From Diphasiastrum complanatum (taxonomy: Eukaryota > Streptophyta > Lycopodiopsida > Lycopodiales > Lycopodiaceae): DNA of 64,000 nucleotides. Both the position numbers and the translations under genes were made by a program. Under the pieces are notes generated by a model. It saw only the letters and a list, made by a program, of their open reading frames with translations. It made no database searches and was not told where the DNA came from. Shown one piece after another: positions 10,870-21,464 of the stretch. How positions within the stretch are numbered: position 1 is the first letter of the stretch; every line of letters starts with the position of its first letter. The DNA lies in the NCBI GenBank assembly GCA_029204225.1, contig CM055100.1, positions 10,094,000 through 10,157,999 on the forward strand, given 5' to 3'.

Positions 10870-13290
10870 CTTGTATGCAAGTCCTGACTAATTTGAAGCA
10901 TTTTGCAAAACATATGTACGACATTTCGTAACTAGTACATGAACGTTCAAAGCAACATATAAAAAACATCAAATTTAACCCTTAACTTATTTGCAAAACT
11001 AAATGCACTTGTGCAAATATTGTAATGTTTACAAACTATTGCATGTAACCAACCATGTGCAAAATCAAGTATGTGTTAACTTACAGATAAACACTTCAAA
11101 TAGTTTGGCACTCAAAAGAAAATCTTCCAAGTCAAGAAAAAATGAATAATATTTAAACAAAACTTTGATCAAATCCAGATGATAATATTCTCAATTCGTA
11201 GCAAAAAAAGGGTCATTTGTGCAATTGTTATATCCACCAAATAGTAAACATTGAAGCAAGAACACATTGCAGTTTATGTAAGGACAATAACTCTATTGGT
11301 CACTTTAAATAGAACTTTATGAGCTATTCATAATAGTCGTGAACAAGATAGTACTTTGAAAATCTCTATGGACAAAAGAGTAGGTTGGTTTAAATACATG
11401 CAACGGTTCAGATCTAACACAAACACACACACATATACAAAATACAGATATTTCCATGTCAAAAAATTATTGCTGCTTGTGGAACGAAAACTAATAGCTA
11501 GCAAGTGCAAGAGGGACTCTTGCTAATTGTGACCTTGTATGTTTGCCCTTCAAGCATGTTCAATGTAGTTGATTTAAGCACAAAAGAGTAGGTTGGTGTA
11601 AATACATGCAACGGTTCAGATCTAATCCAAACACACGCACATATACAAAATACAGATGCTTGCATGGCAAAAAACTATTGCCGCTTGTGGAACGAAAACT
11701 AATAGGCTGGCAAGTGCAAGATGGACTCTTGCTAATTGTGACCTTGTATATTCGCCCTTCAAGCATCTTTAATGTAGCTGATTTGACTAATTATGAGCAT
11801 TTTGTAACTACTTCATGGATGATTAGAGCAATGTATTAAAACATCAAATTAACGTTCCACCAAATGCACTTGTGCAAACATTGCAATATTTTTAAACTAT
11901 TACATTTAGCCAAGCATGTGCAAAATTAGGTTTTTGTTATGTACAAAAATAAACACTTCAAATAATTTTGCACTTGATAGAAAATCTTCCAAGTCAAGAA
12001 AAAATGAATAATACTTGAATAGAATAGTGATCGAATCCAAATGATAATAGTCTCAATTGGCAGCAACAAAAGGGTGATTTATGCCATTGTTATATCAACC
12101 AAATAGTAAACATCAAAACAAGCACACATTGCAGTTTATGTAAGGACAATAACTCTATTGTTCACTTTAAGTACAACTTTATGAGCTATTCATAACAGTC
12201 ATGAACAAGATAGTACTTTGAAAATATATACGGACGAAAGAGTAGGTTGGTGTAAATACATGCAACAGTTCAAATCTAACCCAAACACACATACGTATAC
12301 AAAATACTGATGTTTCCATGGCAAAGAACTATTGTCGTTTGTGGAACGAAAACTAATAGGCTGGCAAGTGCAAGATGGACTCTTGCTAATTGTGACCTTG
12401 TATGTTTGCCCTTCAAGCATCTTCAATGTAGCTGATTTGACTAATTGTGAGCATTTTGCAAAGCATGTGTACTGCATTTTGTAACTACTACATGGGTGAT
12501 TGAGCAACGTATAAAAACATCAAATAAAGTCTTGGACTAATGTGCTCCACCAAATGCACTTTTGCAAATATTGTAATATATTTAAACTATTACATTTAGC
12601 CAAGCATGTGAAAATCAAGGTTGTGTTAACGTACAGAAATAAACACTTCAAATACTTTTGCACTTGAAAGAAAATCTTTCAAGCCAAGAAAAAATGAATA
12701 ATATTTGAATAAAATTGTGATGGAATCCAAATGACAATAGTCTCAATGGCAGCAACAAAAGGGTGATTTGTGCAGTTATGATATCATCAAAGCAAGTGCA
12801 CATTGACCATTAAGTCAAAAGCCTAATGCTCTACCAACAATCCTCTCTATTTATTGATAGGTATTTCTCTTTGCATCTTATACTTAAGAAAGCTTTGCCC
12901 CAAGTCGAGAGTAGTTTTGTTCGGCTTTCTTGTTCTACTTGCTTGACAAGGTGTACTCCTCCCGAAAGAGATATGTGTGAGAGGAGACGCGTTTATGTAA
13001 GGACAATAACTTTATTGGTCACGTTAAGCACAACTTTATGAGCTATTCATACCAGTCGTGAACAAGATAGTATTTTAAAAATCTCTACGGACGAAAGAGT
13101 AGGTTGGTGTATATATATGTTATGGTTCAGATCTAACCCAAACACACGTATGTATACAAAATATAGATGTTTACATGCCAAAAAACTATTGCCCCTTGTG
13201 GAACAAAAACAAAATTCTGGGCATGTGCAAGATGGAATCTTGCTAATTGTGACCTTGTATGTTTGCCCTTCATGATCCTTGCATTCAAAT
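10870..13290. repeat. Tandem array of ~0.65-0.9 kb units
   Basis: Four ordered blocks recur. Block S (CACTTGTGCAAA / AGCATTTTG): 10,885, 11,780 and 12,435. Block P (AATCTTCCAAGTCAAGAAAA): 11,120, 11,981 and 12,670. Block Q (TTTATGTAAGGACAATAACT): 11,273, 12,134 and 12,992. Block R (GAGTAGGTTGGT..AAATACATG): 11,379, 11,587, 12,240 and 13,098. The order is S-P-Q-R, R duplicated alone, then S-P-Q-R twice. Copy 3 has ~185 bp inserted between P and Q. Short minus-strand frames through R are shared between copies, but nothing suggests a real protein. Confidence 0.75.
12805..12838 (-). ncRNA. tRNA-Lys(UUU)-like D-stem/anticodon-arm fragment
   Basis: Read on the minus strand, the sequence matches the 3' side of the D arm plus the whole anticodon arm of a Lys tRNA: GTTGGTAGAGC, then a 5-bp stem TTAGG/CTTAA closing the loop CTTTTGA with anticodon TTT, then TGGTC. 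The acceptor stem and T arm are absent, so this is not a functional gene. It sits at one edge of the ~185-bp insert that interrupts copy 3 of the tandem array. It could be a tRNA-derived SINE remnant. Confidence 0.4.
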
Positions 13291-13686
13291 TGGCAGCTGA
13301 TTCGACTCTCTTCAATGCTTCTCTGGACACGTGTGGCCTATAATGTCCTTTTCGAATATCTGTCAAATAGTGGTTGTGTGACTGGAGTTTTTCCTTATGT
13401 TTGCAAATTCAATCCTGATGAGGTAAGATTACTTCATCTATTGTTAGCTTGCTTCCATTGGCCACAAGCCAGGTTCTTGGTGCCATTCCAGGAATAGTTT
13501 GAATACTTCGGTGAGGATTCCAACTATTTTGTACATTGTCATTACAAAAATACATATATTGTCCTTTTCTCCATGTATTGAATTGTAGCAAGCTAAAAAA
13601 ACTAGGTGCAGGGACTCCTTCCCCCTCCCCGCCCCCAATAATTTTTTTCTCACACCTCCCTCTACCTTGAAGCCATCCCATGCACC

Positions 13687-14265
13687 TCACCTTTTAGGGG
13701 GTGTTCTTTTGATTGCCCACAATGCATCATTCATGTTACTCTCCACAATTCTTCCATTTTGTGTCACTAACACATGTTGGTCATCACCATGTTCATGCTC
13801 CATGTTGTCCTTTGCAGAAACTCTTTTATGTTCATTTCGAGGCTTGCGACTTCGTGTTTGTGTGTTGTACTCGGGTCTATGGCTATCATGGTCATTTAAG
13901 TTTTCCACATTTCCTCCCCTTCTTGTTCGTCTGAATGTTGTGTTGTCACCGTGCATTGTAGGAGTCATTTTCACATTAGTATCTATCACTGCATGATTGA
14001 CTACCCCATTAACAAATCTTGGTCCTGGAGTAGAGCTTGATCTGCAAAACACTTGATCAACTAGGTCTTGCAAGATTGGTCCGCATCCAATATGGCGTCC
14101 CTCATTGAAAGAAATTTGTTTGGTTGTCCGCAAAATTACATTGGCAAGGTCTGTCACAGCTACGTCATATATGAAAATTTTCTTCCTTTGTCCCTCTCCT
14201 GTTAGCCAGCTACCATGTACCGACTCTATCAGATTTGTCTCTAGAGTTTGTGCCAAGTCCTCCAC
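13687..14265 (-). pseudogene. C-terminal fragment of a probable MULE-type transposase
   Basis: A 192-codon open frame. The segment ETNLIESVHGSWL followed by KIFIYDVAVTDLANVIL resembles the conserved region after the catalytic core in some MULE-type transposases, where an N-x-x-E-S/V-H-x-x-W motif precedes a helix-rich segment. This is pattern recognition, not a search result. The following part is polar and low complexity (Arg/Asn/His-rich). It lies on the same strand as, and downstream of, the zinc-finger fragment at 15.5-16.7 kb, as expected for two ends of one gene. The central DDE part is not visible between them. Confidence 0.4.
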
Positions 14266-14280
14266 ATTATCAATGTTGAC

Positions 14281-15546
14281 TACCTAAGATGTTCACCAGA
14301 AGTATTGTCAACAATTTTATTACAAACACGCAAATGCTTATACAATTTCTTTAAACCATAGTTCAGAAATATTTAATAGTCTATAAACTAAAAACTCACA
14401 AGAGACATTAGATTTTCCCAATGTGCTATCCTGAGGTTGATGGGGCAAGGGAGATAGAAGAACGCGAACAGAGAAGAGAGCAGGAATATTGCAGAATAGC
14501 TCTCCTGTTCTAATCGGTTGCTAGGTGCAAAAACAGTCTAACAGACAGCTTATGCTAAATGTAATCATAGCTTTAAGTGTTCTAATTGCCCAACAAGATC
14601 TTAAAAATTAATTCATACTCTAAAATGAGAGTATAGTCCACCGAAGAGATTAGAAATGGTTTGTGTGTGGTGCTACTGAAATTAGATTCAATGTGAAGTG
14701 TAGTTCTGAAATAAATGGAAGAGCAGCATGATATCGCGAGTTCCTCAATCGTTAAAGACGGCCATCGTCTGATCATAAATTGAGAGTTTTAGATGTCCGT
14801 GTTCTGATCAGTGAGTAAACACGCGCGATCAAACAACAATGAAAGTGCATTCAATCACAACATGCATTCATCTACGTTGTACACAGATAAAAGCAAGATG
14901 CTGCTATATTACACTGAAGCACAATACAAAAAGCAATTACAACAAAAAATGACGGCGTAATTGGGAGGCTCAAAAATGCATCTCATAGACGGAGCAACCC
15001 GCAATCTGTGCTTGGATGATCTATTTATAGACTTCATCCGTGCATTAATCACATTGAATGCTTGTCACCTGATTAGGAAAGCTGTTGTACTTGGACGTAT
15101 ATCGCTTTTGTGACAACTATACACCATATATATATGGTCAATAATTTAGCATCGTTGACATGGATGAGGACATCGCTGGAACGTTCCTCGTTTATTTGAG
15201 ACGACCTTTGGGATTTTTCTCTCTCTTCATATTTTTCGCAAGAAGCCGAAGGTGCCCTAAAAAGATGATGCCTTTAAAACAGCCTAACGCATGAAAATAG
15301 ATGACCTTCGGGCATTTTCTCTCTCTTCGCATTTTTTGCAAAGAGCCGAAGGCGTGTTAAAAACAGTTAAGCTTTTGAACTATGCTAGTGTCACATTTCG
15401 GGGAAATGCGAGAAAGACGAAGCTGTTGAAAACATAGTGTATCTCTGCAAACTTTTGAAAAAGTAATGTATTTCTGCAGACTTGTTCTAAATGCAAGTTT
15501 TGTGGAAGTCGTTGAAGATGGCCAAGTCTTTAATGACTTCAAGTTA
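14281..15546. mobile_element. Interrupting sequence between MULE-like fragments
   Basis: About 1.27 kb of non-coding, AT-rich DNA separates two minus-strand coding fragments that look like parts of one gene. It contains a near-duplicate pair: TTTTTCTCTCTCTTC followed by GCAAGAAGCCGAAGG near 15,212 and the equivalent near 15,317, about 105 bp apart. A TATATATA run lies near 15,127. Its flavour (CGCGCGATCAAAC, GCCGAAGG) recalls the LTRs at 45-48 kb, so a solo LTR is possible. I could not find matching target duplications, and an intron cannot be excluded. Confidence 0.35.
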
Positions 15547-16723
15547 TTAAACTTGACATCTGAACTTTGAAACTATGACAGGATTGGTTACCCTTTGCTG
15601 GAGATCAGCCGGAAGCCAAATGTCTGTTTTTGTCATTGCATTCCCTCCAGTAACACAGCTTGTAATTAGCTCTTTTGCAATGTCCATTTGGATTTCTTTG
15701 GGACGTGCATCTTTTTCCACTCTCAAGATCTCCCTCACCTTTTCTCTGATAGTGTGGAATCTCTGTTTGCTCACGCCTGGACGAACAGGATGATCATGAT
15801 GCCCAGAATGTATCTCCTTTGGATTGTTTGAAATAACATAGTAAACAACACATTTGCTTTGAATAGTGCAAATAGGCACAAACTTGCAATAAAAACACTT
15901 CAAAGAACCAAATTTTTTCGAACATTCAGAATATTTTGGACATACTTTTTGTACATGACCAGAAAAATGTAGCTTTTTTGGTTGTCCTTCTTGACTCCTA
16001 CCTCCACAAGTTCAATTCGGGCACTCGAACAATTCAGCATAGATGCTTTTTCGTACAATTCCATTGAAAACAACATCTGAAGTCACTGGCTTAGTCCACA
16101 TATGTCCATCATATTTTTGTTGAATGCCATCCCAAGCATTGCCTTCAATCATCACACAAGGCATTTCAAATGTAACATTACCATCATACGTATTCCAATG
16201 GCAACTCCGAGACTCGCATAACTTTCTCAGAGTTAGAAATAAGCTTCCACAATGTACCTTCTTTTCCACCTTCCAATATTTGTTCTATAGTTGAGTGTAT
16301 AAATGAAACATTGTCAATTTTAGGAAAGTTGTCAAGAACCTCAACACTATCAACACTATTTGAAGCCTTCACATCACAACCTAATTTTTCCTTTTCAACA
16401 CTTGAATCCACCAATACAATGGGATCAATGTAAGTTGTGACATTTTGCTCGACATAATAGATGTTTGACAATGATTTTTCTGAAAGAAACAATTTTTGCC
16501 CATTAATAGATATCATTGGTTGCACTTCAATCATTTGCTCCACTAAGGAATTCTCATAGACCAATATCCCAAAACCTCGTACCTCCCCTTGCTTGGACTC
16601 AAGCATACTGGCAATGAAGTCACTACCGATGACAACTTTTTCTCCATCTTGCCATTTCAGCTCTCTACAAACTCCATAAGTATTTCTAAAGTAGATCTTC
16701 CCAGTTTCCATCCTAAAGTACAA
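15547..16723 (-). pseudogene. N-terminal region with Cys/His finger, probable transposase remnant
   Basis: Two overlapping frames belong together. The first (16,723-16,184, 179 codons) ends near its overlap with a second phase (16,269-15,547), implying one frameshift around 16,190. The second phase has a single in-frame TGA at 16,009-16,011 (FECPN, stop, TCGG), after which coding resumes to 15,547. The resumed part has a Cys/His cluster: VCPKYSEC, then CFYCKFVPIC, then HSGHHDHPV, consistent with the zinc-binding N-terminal module of MULE/FLYWCH-like transposases. Downstream is a basic helix region (RFHTIREKVREILRVEKDARP). Family assignment is tentative; broken status is certain. Confidence 0.45.
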
Positions 16724-16808
16724 TTTTAGCTATGTATAGCTATCTTTCACTCTTGTAGTTCTAATATGGTTCGACACAATTTTCTGTAGTCTTCATCTCT
16801 TGCCACTA

Positions 16809-16810
<2 letters not shown>

Positions 16811-16867
<57 letters not shown>
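16811..16867. repeat. (CT)n microsatellite
   Basis: About 57 bp of uninterrupted CT dinucleotides, immediately upstream (in minus-strand sense) of the transposase-like fragment. Confidence 0.97.
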
Positions 16868-16869
<2 letters not shown>

Positions 16870-18406
16870 AGGCCTCCTCGGCTAGGGGGCCATCTGTAGG
16901 TGTAGGGCACCCATCCTAGATGTCCCGCTATATGGCCAAGAAATGACATCAACTGATGAAAGGCATTTTTCACATCCCTACCCTATAGCCAGGAGGTGCC
17001 GTAAGCTGGCAAATGATACTCTTAACATTCATATGATGCGGCCAGGTGGCACCCTAAGACAACCCTCCTGGCCTTAGGGTCTCGCTACCATTTTGGGCAA
17101 GGAGGGCCCTCTGCCGGCGGAGGGTGTCACTTGGCCTCAAGGCTTCTCTCCTAGTTCTGTCGCCAAGGGGTCCAAGGGGGGCATAGCCCCCGAAGAGAAT
17201 TTTTTTTTGAATAACACTTTAAAATGTAGTAAATTTATTAGAATTTGCTTTCAAGTTGTATTAGTTCTTTTTTTTCTTCCCTAACCATGAAGGCCTCTGC
17301 CTACCCTTCCATCCTCAACCAAGTGCTGTGCGCGGCCATGACCTGCCCATGCTGGCGGAAGGCGCCCCTTGTCTGCGACCGTGGGCCCTGGTGGCCAAGA
17401 CCTTACCCTCGGGGACTAAGAGCCATGAGAAGTACGTAACCTCTCAGAAACAACTGTGGATTAGATTTCAATGAAGCACAATTATTCTCGTTTTGCCTAC
17501 CAGAAGCGGAGGTGAACACAGTTTGCATGCTGCTCTAGCAGCGTTTTCCCAAGCGGAACAGAATCTTGCACAATTGTTCCAGACTCTTACCAAATTCTTT
17601 TGGTCAGGCTTTTACATCTGCTTGAAGTTTTCAACATTGAATTCATTATTGCTTTTTGCATGCAACCTAAGTACAGATTTCAGCACTTCCAACAACCTTG
17701 CAATACTAAGAATGGTTTTCCACAATAAAGATGGTTTTCTGGTACTTTGCCAATATCCGGGTTTTCTTAGTAAGCGAAAGATTGGCAAGTTTTGCTGTTG
17801 GTTCAAAGAGAGACTTGCTCTAGAAGGGTTCATGATTGATTTCAGTTTTCAGGATTAGAGACTCATCAACTAACATGCAAGCTTTCAAAAACTATTCATG
17901 TTAGAATTCTCAGACAAAGATCCCGCTGTTTGTAACGTCTGCGAAGTTTGACTACAGCCAGAGCTCAAAGAAGCAATCAGCGCTGCAGAATGGGAGGCGG
18001 CCCTCAGAAAGCTAATTTCAGTTTAGATGGACGAGAGTTCCAAACTTAAGCATAACTAATTACTTCAGGTTTAGCCAATTTTCTAGTACCAGTCTCAATA
18101 TAGTAGTAGGTGTGAAGAAAACTTAGTGTGGGCAAGTGAAAAAGCTTAGAGTGTTGTTGCAGTTAGCTTGCCACAATACTGCAGTATAGCTGGTAGAAGT
18201 TGGATCTTTGGAAAAAAAAAAATAGGTCAGGTAGCTGGAAGACATATCCACGGAGGATTGGTTCCGAATTATTGGCGTCCACGACCTATGGTGGTTGTGG
18301 GACTGGTTGCAGATTATTGTCATTAACGACCTACGGTTGTTTTTTGTTGATTGCAGCAAAGTGCAAAGGTATATCTACATACAGTTTGTTTGGATAGTCT
18401 TGCAAC
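16868..18406. other. No confident gene; GC-rich patch and coding-like hint
   Basis: A GC-rich patch spans ~17,040-17,440. Near 17,950-18,010 a frame reads ELKEAISAAEWEAALRKLIS, which could be a fragment of a host exon, but it has no supporting neighbours. The part from ~18,120 may belong to the 5' region of the following non-LTR element. Confidence 0.3.
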
Positions 18407-18829
18407 ATGTCAAATGATTCCAACCGCAAACGTCCACCGTCTCCTTCTTCTTCTCAGCTACCTGGCTCGCAACGTCTTCGCATTGATAACTCACCTTCAC
18501 AGCATGATTCTCGTATCTTGCAACAATTCCATCGGTCTTGCAATGCCCAACTCGTCTCAGATTGCCATATAGCCAATGTTGTACCACATGCTCTTCTGGT
18601 TCCTGTTTCAACTGCGCCTACTCCAACTGTTCACCACACTATTGTGGTTCCATATATCCCTCCACAACTTCGTGTCTACGACTGTCCGACTACTCCAAAT
18701 TCCTCCCTTCGTGTTCCCTGTTCTGGTTGTGGCAGATTGTATGTTCGGGGGGCAGGTTTAGCTCGACACGGTGCCTCCTACTCACACTGTTTCGGCACTA
18801 CAGCGCCTCCATCTGCAAACTGGAGATGA
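18407..18829 (+). CDS. N-terminal part of non-LTR element: NLS-like patch and C2H2 finger
   Basis: A 140-codon open frame. The start is Ser/Pro-rich with an NRKRPPSP basic patch that could act in nuclear import. Residues 105-127 form a classical C2H2 finger: C105-x2-C108-x12-H121-x5-H127, sequence CSGCGRLYVRGAGLARH and onward. In R2-clade retrotransposons one to three such fingers sit just before the RT and bind target DNA. Here the finger frame ends at 18,829 and overlaps the RT frame by 59 nt in a +1 phase. The original product may have been one protein split by an indel, or two ORFs joined by programmed frameshifting; the sequence cannot decide. Start chosen as the first ATG. Confidence 0.65.
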   Translation: MSNDSNRKRPPSPSSSQLPGSQRLRIDNSPSQHDSRILQQFHRSCNAQLVSDCHIANVVPHALLVPVSTAPTPTVHHTIVVPYIPPQLRVYDCPTTPNSSLRVPCSGCGRLYVRGAGLARHGASYSHCFGTTAPPSANWR

Positions 18830-20555
18830 GTTACCCTTATTTGTTGAGGATTTTGAGCCGGATGCAGACCTTCAGCTTGGCCAACCTGATTTTCTCAATG
18901 CTTTGCTTCATAGTCCTCACATCTTCGCCGGTGGTCCTACTGGGTGGGTTTTTGAGCATTTTCGTGATTGCCTTTCTCCCAACGATTTGGCAAGTGGTTT
19001 TGGTTTTCTTTTCCAAGTGTGTAATTCCATTGCAATTGGTCACATTCCTTCGTCAATTGCTACTATTCTAAGTTCAGCCCGCCTAATCGCCTTGGACAAA
19101 TCTTCTGGGGGTGTTCGTCCTATTGTTGTGGGAGACGTTTTGTATCAGTTGGTTGCTTGTAACCTTGCATTTCAGTTTCGTGATAATTTCCGAGCTCATT
19201 TCTCTCCACTCCAGTTTGGTTGTGCGACTTTCGATGACTGTGAAATCGTTGTTCATGCTTTGCGTGCTATTTTGGATGCTCACCCAGATAAGGTTGTTAT
19301 ACAAGTTGATGTCACAAATGCTTTCAATTCTATGTTTCGTAGTGCCATCTTTCAAGAGCTGCGTGAGCCTTTCCATTCACTCATTCCTTTTGTTCGTACT
19401 TTCTACGCACGTGAAGCTCCACTATATTACAGTCATACTACTTCCTTGGGAGATGTCACTGTCATTCCTTCTGCAACTGGCACTCGTCAAGGGGATCATC
19501 TTGGTGGTCCTTTGTTTGCTCTTGCTCACTTACGTGCCTTGCGTTCAACCTCTGCAAGTTTCCCTTCTTGTCTTTTGCCTTCCATCGTAGATGACACGCA
19601 TATTGTGGGGCCGTCCAAGGATGTTCTTCCTGCTTTTCTGCATTTTAAGGAACAATTATTGCTACTCGGGCTTTCTATCAATTTATCAAAGTGTACAACA
19701 TGGTGCCCACAAGGTCTTCCTTTCGGGTTTCCTATTCCAAAGAATATCTCCACACCTGAACATGGTATCAAAGCTTTGGAAATACTTATCGGCTCAACCG
19801 CTCATGTCAATTCTATGGTTCAGCAGGTTTTACAGCAACAAATTCAGCATTCTGATTTACTTCCAAAATTGGGCAACATGCAAGTTGCATTCGCCATTCT
19901 GACTCGTTGTTTTGCTCAGCGACCTAGTTATTTGCTTCGTTGTCTTCCTCTCTCTTCAGATATTATGCAGCTTCTTCAAGGCTTCGATAATTCCTTATTA
20001 CAAATTTTGGAAAACTTACTTGCAACAGATTCTTTGCAACATTCCAATAGCATATTGCTCAAGCATCAAATATTTTTGCCTGCTTCTTCGGGTGGGCTGG
20101 GTTTACCCTCTACAACACAAGTTGCTCCAGCTGGTTATTTGGGAATTTGGGCTTTGGTTGCTTCTGCACTCGTCTCTCAATTCCAGCAGGATGATCACCC
20201 TCTCCTTTTTGAATCAGTGGCACATGTGGAAACAGGTACTCTAGGTTTTCAACGGTCACTACGGGATGCTCGAGATTTATTGTTGACTGTCATTCAATCG
20301 CATATGCCCCCTTTTCAATCGTTGATCACTCACTCAAAACCGTGTTTACAACACTCTTTGTCTGAGGAATTGCATGCTTACCTTTTCACCCAGTTGATCC
20401 GAGATTCTCCTTCGGACGTCGTTCGCACACACTTGTTTTCTTCTGCTGGTCCTGGTCTTGGGGCCATCCTAAGGCCGGGGTTTGGTTGCTGGCACGTCCA
20501 ACTCTTTCTCATTTGCGTATGTCCTCTGAGTTCTTCTTGGCAGCAATCCGTCTAA
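18771..20555 (+). CDS. Non-LTR reverse transcriptase
   Basis: A 594-codon open frame holding a full RT domain of non-LTR type: GGVRPIVVGDVLYQL (113-127), first catalytic Asp in VDVTNAFN (D180), GTRQGDHLGGPLFAL (237-251), and the catalytic pair in SIVDDTHIVGP (D274, D275). The YxDD box reads IVDD, a variant known in several non-LTR and algal/plant RT groups. The thumb follows (NLSKCTTWC). No AP-type endonuclease precedes it. The last ~24 codons after ILRPGFGCWH look out of frame: from about 20,480 the conserved continuation lies in the phase that starts at 20,486. So an indel near 20,470-20,486 separates RT from the endonuclease. The RT itself has no internal stops, suggesting a fairly young copy. 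Confidence 0.85.
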   Translation: MPPTHTVSALQRLHLQTGDELPLFVEDFEPDADLQLGQPDFLNALLHSPHIFAGGPTGWVFEHFRDCLSPNDLASGFGFLFQVCNSIAIGHIPSSIATILSSARLIALDKSSGGVRPIVVGDVLYQLVACNLAFQFRDNFRAHFSPLQFGCATFDDCEIVVHALRAILDAHPDKVVIQVDVTNAFNSMFRSAIFQELREPFHSLIPFVRTFYAREAPLYYSHTTSLGDVTVIPSATGTRQGDHLGGPLFALAHLRALRSTSASFPSCLLPSIVDDTHIVGPSKDVLPAFLHFKEQLLLLGLSINLSKCTTWCPQGLPFGFPIPKNISTPEHGIKALEILIGSTAHVNSMVQQVLQQQIQHSDLLPKLGNMQVAFAILTRCFAQRPSYLLRCLPLSSDIMQLLQGFDNSLLQILENLLATDSLQHSNSILLKHQIFLPASSGGLGLPSTTQVAPAGYLGIWALVASALVSQFQQDDHPLLFESVAHVETGTLGFQRSLRDARDLLLTVIQSHMPPFQSLITHSKPCLQHSLSEELHAYLFTQLIRDSPSDVVRTHLFSSAGPGLGAILRPGFGCWHVQLFLICVCPLSSSWQQSV

Positions 20556-21247
20556 GATTGGGTCTCCCTCATCCATCATTAGTTGGAATTGTCAAATGTT
20601 CTTGTGGTCATGCTTTGGACTCTTTGGGCACGCATCTTCTGAGATGTCCTTCTGGTGGTGATCGGATATCTTCACATGATACTATTTGAGATGTGGTGGC
20701 AACAATCGCTTTCGAGAGTGGTTTCCATGTTCTTCGTGAACAACTGCATGTCCTTCAAGTTACTACGTCACAATCCTCTCGTCGACGTGTTGATCTTGTC
20801 CTCTCCAAAGATGGTGTTGTAGTTATTGTTGATCCGACTTGTCCTGATCTTTTACAACGGACATCTACCACTCAAGGAGCGGCGGCCAATCACATGGCTC
20901 TTGACAAAGAACGTGACTAGTGGGATCGGTACCCTTCTAAGGCATTTATTCCTTTTGCTATTGAGACTTTTGGATGTCTGCATCAAAAATTTGACAAGTT
21001 TCTCAATGATTGTGCGGTTCTATATGTCAAAAGTCATTTTGCACTTCCTTTGTCCATCATAGTGTCCTACTTTCGACAACATGTATATATTGCCTTACAA
21101 CGTGCTCAAGCTCACATGTTAATTCAAGCTCAAATGTTAATTCGTCGTGGTAATGCAGCTGGTGCAGCTGCTTCACGACATCCTACTCAACTTCCGGTGT
21201 ATTCAACGCTACAAAGTGATGTTTTCCATGTTGTTGGTGTCGTTTAA
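20486..21247 (+). pseudogene. Restriction-like endonuclease domain of the non-LTR element
   Basis: C-terminal module nicking target DNA in RLE-class non-LTR elements. Seen in order: RLRLGLPHPSLVGIVKCSCG, a CCHC knuckle C-x-C-x9-H-x3-C (CSCG..DSLGTHLLRC), SSHDTI, then RRRVDLVLSKDGVVVIVDPT. The last fits a PD-(D/E)xK core: R-x-D, 12 residues, then D. A helical tail (FIPFAIETFGCLHQKFDKFL) runs to TAA at ~21,247. Two in-frame stops damage it: TGA at 20,690-20,692 (Arg by one C-to-T) and TAG at 20,921-20,923. Same strand and phase order as the RT make this the 3' half of one element. Family naming (R2-, Utopia- or HERO-like) needs phylogeny. Confidence 0.7.
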
Positions 21248-21390
21248 ACTCGAATTTCCTAAGTTTTCAAGCAGATTTAGATCAGTTATTTAGGTTTGTA
21301 TTTTGGCATTTAATTTATCAATCTTTAATCATGTACTTCATGATGGATTTTCCCATCTTTCTTTCAATAAAGTAATTCCTAAATTGAGGA
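21248..21390 (+). terminator. 3' UTR of non-LTR element with AATAAAG signal
   Basis: About 140 bp of AT-rich sequence after the stop codon, with TTTCAATAAAGTAATTCC near 21,361-21,378, which resembles a poly(A) signal. No poly(A) or simple-repeat tail and no target duplication is evident, so the element's exact 3' end is uncertain. Confidence 0.4.
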
Positions 21391-21464
21391 GACGTTTTCA
21401 CAAAGCACAGCTTTGCCAAATGCAAGGGCTGTAAATCAAAGGTATGGCACGATGCTTACATTTT

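Noticed and set aside
17093-17858. Plus ORFs at 17,093, 17,245 and 17,493
   Set aside because: Short, GC- or T-biased, without motifs or consistent neighbours; not enough to call a gene.
18538-19071. Leu/Phe/Cys-rich ORFs overlapping the non-LTR RT in other frames
   Set aside because: Shadow frames of the RT gene; only the frame at 18,771-20,555 has RT motifs.
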